64,000 nt of DNA from Paramecium pentaurelia. Taxonomy: Eukaryota > Ciliophora > Oligohymenophorea > Peniculida > Parameciidae. Numbering within the stretch: position 1 is the first letter of the stretch; each line of letters begins with the position of its first letter. This document shows, one piece after another, positions 48,011 to 59,824 of this stretch. The stretch is from assembly GCA_905183005.1 (NCBI GenBank), contig CAJJDO010000074.1, forward strand, positions 124,001 to 188,000, written 5' to 3'. The position numbers and the translations under genes are program-made. The notes beneath the pieces were generated by a model, which was given only the letters and a program-made list of their open reading frames with translations, had not been told where the DNA came from and did no database searches.

Positions 48011-51000
48011 ATGAGTAGAGTTAATCTCATTGAGAAGAACTCTGATTCTGAATTAGTTCGATAGGGAGAGGATGGAGACTTTAAAAATTTATTTATACTT
48101 GACAATATCCGAGATGGGGTTTCTTTAGGACTTGTGTAATAATTAGGTGGAGAACAAGGATTGGCAAAAATATTTTAAGTTGATTTGAAAGTATCAATTA
48201 TTTTATAAGTGTAGAGAGGAGTGGAAGATGAAGAACAAGTAATAACTTTGAGAAATAGATATGGAGCTAATTTACCAATTGTAAAAGAGCTAACACCTTT
48301 ATGGAAATTAATTGTAGAGTGTTTAGGTGATACAATGTTACAAATCTTAATTGTTGCAGCAATTGTATCAACAATTTTGGGAATTATTGAAAATGAAGGA
48401 GGATGGTATGAAGGGTAAATATGTAAATAGATAAGTTAGTTTAACAATATTTTTGGCAATTTTCTTGATTATAGGAATTACAGCAGGTAATAATTATGCC
48501 AAAGAGAGATAGTTTGCAAAATTATAATCAAAACTTGATGAGGGACATGTATAAGTAAAGAGAGGAGGAAACATAATTACAATTAATAATAAGGATATTG
48601 TCGTTGGTGACGTTTTATTATTTTAATTAGGAGATATTTTCAATGTCGATGGTGAGTATTAGATTTAATTTTAGGATTATATTTGCATGGCAGTGAAGTT
48701 AAGATAGATGAATCAGCAATGACAGGAGAGTCTGATGAAATGTAAAAGGCATCGGTTGAAGTATGTTTGAAGGATTAGAAAGGCAAATCTCCTTTTTTAA
48801 TGTCAGGAACAAAGGTTAATGAAGGAACAGGAATAATGTTGGTTTTGTAAGGTAATAAGATGAAATATATTTTTTAGTGGGTTATAAAACAGTACAGAAT
48901 GAAATGAAGAGATTAGGTGAAAGTGATAATACACCTACTCCATTATAGGTGAAATTAGAAGCAGTTGCAGAAACAATAGGTAAAGTTGGTGTTGTTGTGG
49001 CAATATTAACTTTCATTATTCTATTAGTTCGACTATTCATTGAATATGGAACAAATGATAATCTAACTTTTTGGGAATAATTTTGGCATATAGATTGTTT
49101 ATAGAAAATACTTAAATTTTTCATGATTGGTGTTACTATTATTGTTGTTGCTGTTCCAGAAGGATTACCTTTGGCTGTTACTATAACATTAGCCTTCTCT
49201 GTGAATAAAATGAAAGATGAATAAAATTTAGTTAAAACTTTAGCATCTTGTGAAATAATGGGAGGAGTCAATAATATATGTAGTGATAAAACTGGTACTC
49301 TAACATTAAATACGATGCAAGTCAATACATTTTTTTGTTAAGGTGTTAATTATAAAGATTATCAACTACCATAAATCAAAAATTTATAAAAGGATTATTT
49401 GGATCTCTTGGCAGCCAGCAATCTCTATAATTCAAGTGCATATCCAAAAAAAGGGATTAATGGAAAGTTTGAATAAATAGGAAATAAAACTGAATGTGCT
49501 TTAATAGAATTTTGTGATATGTTAGGTTATTAATTATCAAGTTATAGACCATCTGATAATATTTTGAGAGTAATTCCTTTAAATTCAAAAAGAAAAATGA
49601 TGATCTCTATTGTTCATCATAATGATAAGATATATTTATTTAGTAAAGGTGCTCCTGAAATGGTTTTAAAAAAATGTTCTAAATTTATCAACTCAAATGG
49701 AGAAGAAGTTAAATTGACATCTTAGGATATAAATAACATGTTATAAATAATTGAAGATTATGCTAGTTAAGCACTTAGAACATTAGGAAATGCATATAAA
49801 CTATTAAATTATCATCTTGAATATGATTTTGATTCTATTCCAGAAGAATATCTTTTGAATGATTTAACTTTATTAAATATAGCTGGTATTAAAGATCCTG
49901 TAAGACCAGATGTTCCAAGTGCTATTTAATAATGTTATAGATCAGGAATAATAGTTAGAATGGTAACAGGTGATAACATAAATACAGCTAAAGCTATTGC
50001 AAGAGATTGCAAGATTTTAGGACCAGATAATGAATTACATGAATATGAAGCAATGGAAGGATCTTAATTTAGATAACTAACAGGAGGTTTAAATAAAGTG
50101 ATTAAGGATGGAGTTGAAGTATAAGAAGTTAAGAATCTTTAAAATTTTTAAGAAATTGCAGTACATTTAAAAGTTTTAGCAAGAGCAACACCTGAAGATA
50201 AATTTATATTAGCAACAGGATTAAAATAATTAGATAATGTAATTGCAGTGACTGGAGATGGAACTAATGATGCACCTGCATTAAGAAAAGCTGATGTTGG
50301 ATTTGCTATGGGTATAACAGGTACTGATGTATGTAAAGATGCTGCAGATATTATTTTATTAGATGATAACTTTAGTTCTATAATTACAGCATGTAAATGG
50401 GGAAGAAATATTTATAATTGTATTCGTAAATTTATCTAATTTTAATTAACTGTTAATGTTGTTGCATTATTTATGAGTGTATTAGGAGCAGCTGTTACAA
50501 AGGAAGCACCTTTAACAAGTATTTAAATGCTTTGGGTAAATCTAATTATGGATACTTTTGCATCTTTAGCTTTAGCTACTGAACCTCCTAGTGATAGACT
50601 TTTAAATAGAAAACCTTATGGTAAAAGAGAAAGCATAGTAAATTCAATTATGTATAGAACAGTTATTGGAGCTAGTATCTATTAAATTCTTATTTTGTGT
50701 TTAATCTTATTTATTTCAAACTCAGTATTTGATTTTGATGAATCTTTGGATGTGGAATATGAAGGTAGACCAATATAAAGATTAACAATGTTCTTTTAAA
50801 CATTTGTATTGATGTAAATTTGCAATTCCATCAGTTGCAGAAAATTAGATGAAGTATCTCTAAATCCTTTTAGTGGATTATTCAATAATTCATTATTTTG
50901 GTTAATAAATTTAATTGAAGTAGGAGTCTAATATTTATTGATTCTTTTTGGAGATAAATTTGCAGTTGTTTGTGATTTGACTGCATGGTAACATATATTT

Positions 51001-51237
51001 TGTTGGATATTTGCTTTGGGTGGAATGATAGTAGCAATATTTGTAAGAACTCTTCCTTCAAAATGGTTTAATGGCATAAATATCTTTGCTGAAGAAGAGA
51101 TTGAAGAAGAGAAATTAGATGAAACAATTGCTAGTAAATTACGTCGTAAAATTAGTGTCAGAATTGGTTCAGTATTAGATGATAATCATGAAAATAAAAG
51201 ATCAATTTAAAAGAGATTATCAATCTATAAAGAATGA
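48011..51237 (+). CDS. PMCA: P2B-type (plasma membrane) calcium ATPase
   Basis: Four introns (48191-48214, 48415-48439, 48652-48674, 48852-48877) give exactly 1,042 aa. Motifs in order: DESAMTGESDEMQK (actuator), VAVPEGLPLAVTITLAFSVN (TM4, Ca2+-site Glu), NICSDKTGTLTLNTM (phosphorylated Asp near 390), FSKGAPEMVLKKC, VRMVTGDNINTAKAIA, TGDGTNDAPALRKADVGFAM (near 713), QMLWVNLIMDTFASLALATE (TM6 Asn/Asp Ca2+ ligands). DTFASLALATEPP and the missing TM5 Glu are typical of the PMCA (P2B) group. The C-terminal tail is short, about 60 residues and basic. It pumps Ca2+ out of the cell or into cortical stores. The first 24-nt intron has no stop in frame, so its removal rests on family alignment. Confidence 0.95.
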
Positions 51238-51289
51238 TTTATTATAAGAATAATATTATTCTATTCACATTTTAACTTTTTTTCTTTAT

Positions 51290-53624
51290 TCAAATCTTGC
51301 CTTATATAATTAATGTTTTTCTAATTTCTACTTTTATTCCAAATCTTTCTATTTCTCTTATTCTTAGATTTTCTTTTATCTTCTTTCTTAAACAGCATCT
51401 CTTCCTCTTTATTGAAATTAAATTCTAGCCAGTTTAAATAGATCAACCTAAATTCAATAACCATTTTTGATACCTTCATCATATTTGAGAAATAGGGTTT
51501 AACCCATTCTATATTAATTTCACTAATTAATTTCATCACTCCTCTCACTTAAGATGTGCCTCCCAATTCAGTAAATATGACAGTCTCAGGATATTATTAA
51601 ATTACTGTATATACACTCTATGGATCTGTATCTACAACTGTTCCTTCAGGATATATCATTAAATAAGTATCTTCACCATTATGCATCTTACGAGCTGTAT
51701 TAAAATAGAATCCAGAACATAATGCTAATTTAATAGTTTCATTTATATTCCATTTTTTTGAATCCTTCTATTTTCTAAATAATTTATAAAGATAATCTTA
51801 ATCATAAAATAGTGAACATTTCTTTTTACTTGTACCTTCAACTAATTATTATAACTATTATCGAATATTATCTGCTTATCTTAAAGATCTTAAATTTAAT
51901 AAATTATCTTTAGCAAATTATTCATTAAATGTTGCTTATCTCCATTCTGAGAATATTTTCAATAAACTTAAGTGATCTCCTGCAGGATCAGCATGTTATG
52001 ATTGAATTTCTTATAACTTTTAATATCCATCTACATCTACTCTAGTAATTCTTTACCAAATGTTTTCTGTTGATAAAATAGCCACAATAGCACTCATTTC
52101 ACTTGAACATTCCATCATTTTTGAAGTAATCAATGCTTTTGCATAACTTGGTTCTAAAGGATATCTAGACATTTCATAACCCATTGGAGTAATATATCCA
52201 TCCTCATCAATTGCTTATATTAGATATAATTATCTTAAAGATTATAAAATAGCTTCTTAAGTTGGTTATTCCATAAATTGAAATTTCACCACATCATCTA
52301 TTCCCATAGATTTAAGTAATAACATAACTGATGCTAAATTGACTCTCATTATTTCAGCAGTTGTATGTTCTTATAGGGATTCATAAAACTATTTAGAAAA
52401 TAATCTATAGCATTTTCCTGATTATGTTCTGCCTGCTCTACCAGTCCTCTAAATTGCTTATGTTTTAGATATAGGTTAAATGATAAGTGAGTCCATTCCA
52501 GTCCTAGAATTATATACTTTTTATTTCACATAACCAGTATCTACTACAAACCCAATATTATCAATAGTCAAAGAAGTTTCTGCAATATTAGTACAAAATA
52601 TAATTTTTCTAGTATGTTCATCTGCTCTTTAAAATACTTGACTCTAATCTTCAGAAGTTTAACTTCCATATAATGTATATAATAATACACTAGGAACTTC
52701 AACTCCTGAATTTAATACTTCTGCTAATTTCTCATAACAAAATTTTCTACAAACTTCACAATCCTCACTTCCTGGTAAAAATACTAAGATATCACCTGGA
52801 CCTTCATGTAAATGCATTCTAATTGCAGCATTCACAGCATCATGATTTCTTTTTTATTAGGTTATATTATGTTCAGCATATTTAACTTCAACAGGAAATG
52901 ACTTACCATGAACTTTTACATATGGACATCCTTCAAAATAAGTCTTAAAAATATTAATATTTAAAGTTGCAGATGTTATGATCACTTTTAAACTTCCATT
53001 CCTTCTCTTTGCAGCTGCCTTCACTAATGCAAATAGAACATCTGTATAAAGGGATCTTTCATGAGCTTCATCTAGGATTACAACATCATATCCTGTTAAA
53101 TCTTTATCTTATAAACATTCTCTCACCAATATACCATCAGTTACATATCTTAATTAAGTAGTATTAGTAGTGGAATTATCAAATCTTATAGAATAACCAA
53201 CTTCTACACCTAAATTTTACTATTTATTGATATATAATAATATTTATACATTTCTCTCAAATGCTACTCTTTTTGCCATTGATATAGCAGCCATTCTTCT
53301 AGGTTATGTTACTACAATCTTTAAATCTGTTGAATTCTTTCTATCCTCTGGAACAAATGGCTTTAACTTTTTGGATAAGAATCCTTAAACTTTAGGTTAA
53401 TCTTTCTCTTCTACTTATTCCTCCAAAAACTATTTTCTTTATTAACAAATGCTTAATCTAAAATTCTCATCATCCAATAAATATTGTGGTAATTATGTTG
53501 ATTTACCTGAACCTGTATCACCAGTTATGATAATAAAAGTATTTTCCAAAGTCTATTTCAAAATTTCTTATTTGAATTCATTTATTGGTAAAGTTGCTCT
53601 AAATTATTAAATTTCTTAATTCAT
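51290..53624 (-). CDS. DEAH-box RNA helicase
   Basis: Introns 51301-51331 and 53220-53249 give 757 aa. Walker A reads GDTGSGKSTQLPQYLL; motif Ia is VVTQPRRMAAISMA; motif II is ILDEAHERS; motif III SAT is in IITSATLN; motif IV-V is in NIAETSLTID; and motif VI is QRTGRAGRTQSGKCYRLFS. The C-terminal HA2 and OB-fold regions (HADPAGDHLSLLKIFSEW and LCSGFYFNTARK) confirm the DEAH/RHA branch (splicing or ribosome-assembly helicases). Walker A has Asp instead of the usual Glu (GETGSGKT). The very basic tail ends RNRKIWNKSKI. Without the last intron the frame would run antisense into the PMCA gene. The two genes' 3' ends are 52 bp apart. Confidence 0.93.
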
Positions 53625-55306
53625 TTTATTAATTAATACAAAATTACAAGAATAAATAACAAATCCAAACGTTTATATCCTCTTAAATTGACTTATAATT
53701 TATATAAACTTATCAATCTTAGTTAAAATTTCATATCTATCTTTATTCAATTGAATTTTTCAATAAAATTCAAATTATTGCAAATATAAGACAAATTTTA
53801 ATATATTTAGGGAAATAATAAAACATATGAATTGTTATTTATATAAAATATATAAAATATTACCTTTCCTTCTCTTATATTTTTACTTTAATTAATTGAT
53901 TTGTAAATTTAAAAAATGATAAGTAATTTACACGTTGAAATTTCTTAACACTTTTATGAATTAAATATTTCTAAGTACCGTTGCTTCTAGCAGAATATAT
54001 GATATGATTAAAAGGCCATCTTTAAGTCCTTTTATGACTAACTTACTATAGATTGAAAATTCTTATATTTTCTAAATTTTTGTATTTAGATTGATTATAA
54101 CTTAACAATATTTACAATTTAATTGATTTATTTGTTATTTGATCTCGAAAATTAAGTTGAATTAAAAATTTTTGATGAATAAATCTTAGATTATTTTAAA
54201 TTATCGTTTTTTTATATTAAGCTAATATTGCATGATTTTTTTTATATATTGAAGAATGAAGACTATGTTAAATCCAAATTTAATAAAGTCATAAGATAAG
54301 ATTAAAATGAGAATTTGGTTGTTGAACATTAATGAAACGAAATGAAAGATAGATAGAGAACGTTACTGGGGCTCTTTAAAATAGTTTGTTAATACCTTTT
54401 GGGGATCAAAGAAGCACTGGTATCGACTCACCAGAAGCTATAATTTGAACATGTATCCGTGATAGAGAAATGGATATAAGAATAACTTGAAAATAATTAA
54501 CAAAAAATTAAACTTATTATTTTATTAAATAAATCATAATACAATTGTTTTTTATTTTAGCCAAAAATTTTTCTTATCTATTTTCATGTCTTATCTTATT
54601 CATTATAATAATAAATATCTTATGATTATTAATTAGAAATAATATGAGATATAATGAACAAAAATAATCAAGAAAATAATTACAATATTAAATTCTGATT
54701 TATAAGTAATTATATAATATTTGAATTAACAACTTAATTATATTTTTTAAGTTTATTACATGTTAAATACTTCTCTTATTTATTAAAAACTTTAGTATAA
54801 TCAAATGTTTTCTATTGATGTTATCAACCTATTGTTACACTTATTATATTATATTAGTTTAATAAAGGGAATTTAAACTTTTTTTATTGGTTCTTTAAAA
54901 TATATCATTGAATTAGATTAGATAATTGATAAAATATTCTTAGAGATAGTTTTTGATAAGACAGATTATAATTTTAAGATATTTGGTTATAAACTTTTAT
55001 TCATTAGATCTGTATTAACATTTATTTCTATTAATTTTGAATTAAGAGTAAAAACGATGGGATAAAAGGTAATTAAAAGTTGTAATATGAAAAGAAAAGG
55101 ATTATTATTTTATAGATTGTTATGAATATAAACACAAATAAATTGAAATATAATATCATCATTAATGAACTTTCTATAATCATACAAAATATCTTTTTTT
55201 GTTTGGTACAATTTAAAATTCTTTTGGCAATTTTTTACTTCTTACACTTTATTAACTTTAAGTATCTTATTGACAAAATGTAAAACAGAATGGTGCACAA
55301 ATACCA
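53625..55306. other. Intergenic, 1.7 kb, with one GC-richer patch
   Basis: Mostly featureless AT-rich DNA. The exception is about 54345-54475, which is clearly less AT-rich than the rest and can form hairpins (CTGGT with ACCAG around 54418-54435, flanked by AGC/GCT). It also reads as WGSLKQFVNTFWGSKKHWYR on the plus strand. I cannot decide between a non-coding RNA and a gene scrap. Confidence 0.45.
54345..54475. ncRNA. Candidate structured RNA (unproven)
   Basis: A short GC-rich island in AT-rich intergenic DNA with two possible nested stems: gctcttt (near 54371) against aaagaagc (near 54409), and agcactggt against accagaagct. I do not recognise tRNA, snRNA, SRP or telomerase signatures. Strand is undecided. 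It could instead be a leftover of a coding exon. Confidence 0.2.
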
Positions 55307-55795
55307 TCATTTAAACTATTATTGAATTTAAAGAAATAATTACTTATCAATCTCTAGTGAATTTTTAGCTTATGAAATTTATGGAAGTTTTTAAGATTTG
55401 ATTTCAGTGCTTCTTTCTGTATTTAAAATTGATCTTCTCTTAGGAGATTGTTTTGTACTTAAGAAATTGATCAATTAATCCTTGTCTTAGTTCTATTTTT
55501 ATAATTCTATATTTTCTTAGAGCAAATATTGAATTAATTATGAATGTTAATCTGAATTTTTGGAGGGATTTGACTTTGATTCTTTACATGGATAGTTTTA
55601 TTTAGAAGATGAAGATGTACAGCTAGTAGTCTATATAAATTATTATAGTTATATATTTACATTAATAGAGGAGACAGTCTTTTAAGAGCATTTGGAACTA
55701 GGAGGAATAATTGTTTTCTCCTTTGCCAAATTATCCAATGTCTTCTTGTTTAATTATAGTTTTAAAGATGGCTTTTTTGTAAGTTGAGATGACAT
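55307..55795 (-). CDS. Small Ser/Lys/Gln-rich hypothetical protein
   Basis: With a 30-nt intron (55631-55660) the frame gives 152 aa from MSSQLTKKPSLKLQLNKKTL to SLEIDKQLFLQIQQQFK. The first half is Ser/Thr/Lys-rich with a few Cys; the second half has a short coiled coil (QLIQYLLQENIELQKQNQDK). It contains STKQSPKRRSIL, a possible phosphorylation region. The intron is 3n and has no in-frame TGA, so a 162-aa unspliced form is equally open. No family recognised. Confidence 0.65.
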
Positions 55796-55901
55796 TCGTT
55801 TCTGATGAGGTAAGTGAAAACTTAGGAGAAAGAAGAATTAATATAATAAATATTAAATATCCATTTAATAAAAGTTCGATTAAATTTTAAACTGGAATTA
55901 T

Positions 55902-57987
55902 TCAAATTGTTAATCCTAACACTATCGATATACCTAAAAATCCTATTTAAGGTAATGCTGGAGATTCTTCCATAGCTATGCCTTGAATATCTGCATACAT
56001 ATGAGATAAATAAATTATCTTATTCTCCTTTAAAGTTCCTTCAAGTACTCTAACATTCTTTAGACTGCTCCCTGTTATTATAGCTCTAGCACTTAAAATC
56101 AACACAATCTATGTGTAACTGTAAACATATGAATACATTCCAAACTTAGAAGTGAAGTATTTAAAAATATTCAAAATAATAAATTGCTAATAGAATATTT
56201 AATTAAATTACTAGACCAATTAAACCTGTTAATTCCCATAAATTGTAAACTTAATTATCCAGAAATGTTCCCTCATAAAATCCTCTTAATTGTCTAAGAA
56301 TCTAAGTTCCAACAAACTTTAAAAAAATCCCTTTGAAAAAGTAGGCTAAAATGATTCCTATAAAAACAGCAAAACATTAGATTTCTTATAAAGGAAAAAA
56401 TATTATTGTTATCAAAAATAAACAAATAATTGTTATTGTTTTTAAATATAAAGCATAATTACAAGCTGCTAAATTAATCTAATTTTATATATAATTTTAT
56501 AATTACTTTTTCTAAAGGTAATGAATCTACTTAAGCAATCTATGCAAATTTTAAACCAATCATTATAGAATTTCCACTAAATTATATAGATGTCATAACT
56601 ATAGCATTCATAATTAATCCTGTTAAAAAAGCATAAAGACCTTCATTTCCACCAATCTCTTTAGAAATGAAAATAAATAATCCTGTCAATCCTACAAAAA
56701 ATAACTAACCCATGTCTCCCAAAAATATGCCATTCATAATATTAAGCATTGGGGCATTTAAAGCTGCTGAAGCAATGTTTCTAACTTATGGAAATGAATG
56801 ATTTGTAACATATTCCAAATATATTATGAGTAACATACTAGTTATAAGACCAAAACTAGCTATACTCATATAAGTAGAATTATAGATATATAATAGTATT
56901 AGTGAAATTATACTAAATAGACTAGCAGCTATAATTTAAGTTCTAACATTTTATAAGACATTCTTAGCTATATCTTCTGATTAAAATGAAGAAATGAAAA
57001 ATGAAATAATAAATTATGCAAAGTAATTTATTAACATTACTATTGAGTAAACATTAGTATTCATAGCTCCAATTTAAAAAATCTATTAATAATTAATTTA
57101 TACTCTTGGCAAAGTGAAATATAATAACAATACAATTATTAGATCTAATAAATGGTTATCACTTAAAATATGACCCATTATTGATGCTAACTTTTCAGAA
57201 TATCCTATTACATCCATTACACCTTCTGATCCTAGATTATCTTTTACATGAAGATCAGTTCCTATCGATATACTTCTTCCTAGAATTGATTGCTACTCTC
57301 TTCTAAAATATAAGGATAATGAGCCTTATCTATTCAATATATTTTGTACCTCCTAATACATAGGCTATTCCTATAGGTTTGTGGAAAACGAACATATTTA
57401 TTTGATTTACTAAAAGTATTGAAATTATTAGCATTCCCAGACAAAATAAACTCAAGAAGAATCCATTACCATAGGCCCAGCGCAGAGGATCAGTCTGATT
57501 GATATACAAATTACTCGTAATGGAACTTTTACAACAGTTCCCAAATATACGTTATTTATAAAATAACATAGGTAAAACATTGTTAGACCTCCAAATATGA
57601 TGTTCATTCCAAAATATAAGAATCCGCTCTCAAGAAAAAAAAACTAATTATATCAACAATTAATACTGAATATAACATTAGAACTAATCCCGATAAGCAA
57701 ATGAAATAAATGTATTCCCATTATATTGATGTTATTTTTTCTTAAATTTTATAACAAAAACTAGCCATCTCATTTGGAAAATGAAATTTATCTAATTCCT
57801 AAGGATCATATAGTTGAGCATATTATTATCTCAAGTAATCCCAATTCTCTTCATTTTGTATCATGAATGTCTAAGAATTATAATTCCCAATTACATCTGT
57901 CTAATAAACTATATAAAAGAATAGGATTGAAAGGCTAGCAAAACCTAATTAAATATAGTTATCCACATTCTAAAGAAGTTCATACAT
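55902..57987 (-). CDS. Membrane pyrophosphatase-like protein lacking catalytic residues; one unresolved frame break
   Basis: A polytopic membrane protein starting MYELLQNVDNYIQLG. It follows the H+-translocating pyrophosphatase order: LRTDPLRWAYGNGFFLS, VKDNLGSEGVMDVIGYSEKL, EYVTNHSFPQVRNIASAALN, GNEGLYAFLTGLIMNAIVMT, GIILAYFFKGIFLKFVGTQI and a C-terminal IQGIAMEESPALPQIGFLG. True enzymes have DNVGDNVGD and a GDTxGDPxKDTSGPS end; here nearly all those Asp and Lys are lost. Introns of 20-28 nt explain most frame changes (for example after LEK and GLIGL). One change, between GIAYVLGG (about 57370) and SISIGTDLH (about 57270), does not resolve. It is either a pseudoenzyme with an intron I missed or an early pseudogene. 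Confidence 0.6.
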
Positions 57988-58343
57988 GATTATTTTATTT
58001 ATGTAATTAATATTCAATTTTCATAGTAAAAATAGAATGAACATTATTTAAACATATCTCCTTTATAAATTTTACATCCTTTAAATTAGAAAAAATATAT
58101 TTGTATATAGATATCATAATCTAAATAGTACTAATAATAATTGTTTATTGTTATATAAAATATATTATTATTATAATAAATATTCAAATTTTATTAGTTT
58201 AATCAATTATTGAATAGATAAGATTAAAGATAATACATATATTCTAGAAAATTTATATAGTAATAAAACAATATTTCTTAATTAAATAAAGATTTAAGTA
58301 CCCTCTTTAAAAACGAGCTTATAAATTAAATATTATTTATGAA
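57988..58343. other. Intergenic between divergent genes
   Basis: A 356-bp AT-rich gap between two divergent starts. No gene seen. Confidence 0.55.
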
Positions 58344-59428
58344 ATGAAACTAAGTTAATAATAATCTTCAACATTTTTAGAAACTAGAGAGAAAAAAGCA
58401 GCATATGCCTTAAACTAACCTGTAATATATCCTGTTGATGGCTATAAATTATTAAATGAATTGTCTATCGGAGGATTTGGATGTGTTTATAAAGCCATCT
58501 AAATGAAAACAAATAAGTTAGTGGCTATTAAGTATTCAAAAGAAAATATGGAAAAGGAATTTAAAATAATGAATTAATTACAGAATTGTCAAGGAGTTCC
58601 TTAAGCCTATTATTTCGGTCAATTAAATAATACTTATTACATTATAATGGAGTTCTTAAATGAAGATATGTTAACCATTTTAACTAGATTGAAATATTTT
58701 TCAATAAAAACAATCATATTTGTTGCTATTAAAGTAATTTAAGCACTTAGTGAAATTCATAAAAGTGGTATACGTCATAGAGATATAAAACCATAAAATT
58801 TGATGACTAAATATTCTGGTATTCACAATTTATAATTTAGATTCAAATATATATCTAATTGACTTTGGGATTTCACTCTTTCAAAATGATTCTTAACCTG
58901 ATAAATATGTTGATGGCACAATTTTATATGATCCTCGCATTGTACACAGACGTTAAGAGTATAGGTTTATAGATGATATAGAAATGACTGGTTATTGTTT
59001 GGTTGAATTATTTAAAGGTAAATCTGTAATAGTTAAAGAAAGGGTAATTGCCATGGTAAAAATATATAGGTGGTAGAGAATCTAGGATAATGTAGATGAA
59101 ATAAGAATTTTTAGATGCTAAATCAATTAATCAGTTTCCAATCTATCCTATATTTTAATTTGTTTTATAGAATCAGAATAATGATATACCTGATCATAAC
59201 ATATTAATTAATAAGTTAAGGAAAATGTTATAAAGTTATAACATTATTGAAGATTACATATATGATTGGAGTTGTAATGAATTAATAACAACTCATTAAT
59301 TTAAACCAAGAACAATAAGTTTCTAAAGTTAAAAAAGTAATTTCCAAGATGAAAAATAAGATTTGAATATTGCTTCTGAAGGGAAAATATAATTTGTAAA
59401 TGATTAATCTTATAAATTTATGAAATGA
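58344..59428 (+). CDS. Casein kinase 1-like protein kinase
   Basis: Three introns (58354-58380, 58819-58840, 59018-59042) join to exactly 336 codons. Gly-rich loop: LSIGGFGCVYKA; ATP lysine in LVAIKYSKE; catalytic loop HRDIKPQNLM; DFG in YLIDFGISLF. The activation region is the CK1 type (TILYDPRI, then EYRFIDDIEMTGYCLVELFK and KGQLPWQKY), with SIN in place of APE. The C-terminal lobe and a polar tail end DQSYKFMK. All catalytic residues are present, so it should be active. The arginine before HRD is unusual (SGIRHRDIKP). Ciliates have large CK1 families; the substrate is unknown. Confidence 0.9.
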
Positions 59429-59824
59429 CTTTATATAAATCTGAAATAAAAATATTGATATTTTTAAAATTTAAAACTTTCTCCAATATTTAACTATTTT
59501 TATAATTGATGAGATGTAATTATAATTTTTATATTGATACAATATATTGTTTAAAATAGAAAAATCTAAATTATATTTTTAATTTCATATTGATCTAAGA
59601 TAATAATCTAAATTAGTTTTGTTAATAAACTAAAATGGAATTAAAAATGATTGATTATTATTCTTGTTTTATTAATCCATCAAATATTTATAAATATACT
59701 TTTAAGAATCTTTTAATTATAAATTATTAAAATAATATATAATTTAAAATAGAAATTTAGAATGTATATCATTTTAATAGTTATTAGCATAGTTAATATT
59801 AAAGTTTGTATATATATATATATA
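59429..59824. other. Intergenic between convergent genes
   Basis: A 396-bp AT-rich convergent gap with a (TA)n run at about 59810-59823. No gene seen. Confidence 0.55.

Noticed and set aside
48882..49325. 147-codon minus-strand ORF
   Set aside because: Antisense shadow of the PMCA exon encoding the PEGL and DKTGT motifs.
51187..51290. Extension of the DEAH helicase C-terminus antisense into the PMCA gene
   Set aside because: A 31-nt intron with proper ends gives a stop outside PMCA and a sensible basic tail.
54405..54440. tRNA T-arm-like hairpin
   Set aside because: Loop is eight bases and lacks the TTCRA pattern; no acceptor, D or anticodon stem fits around it.
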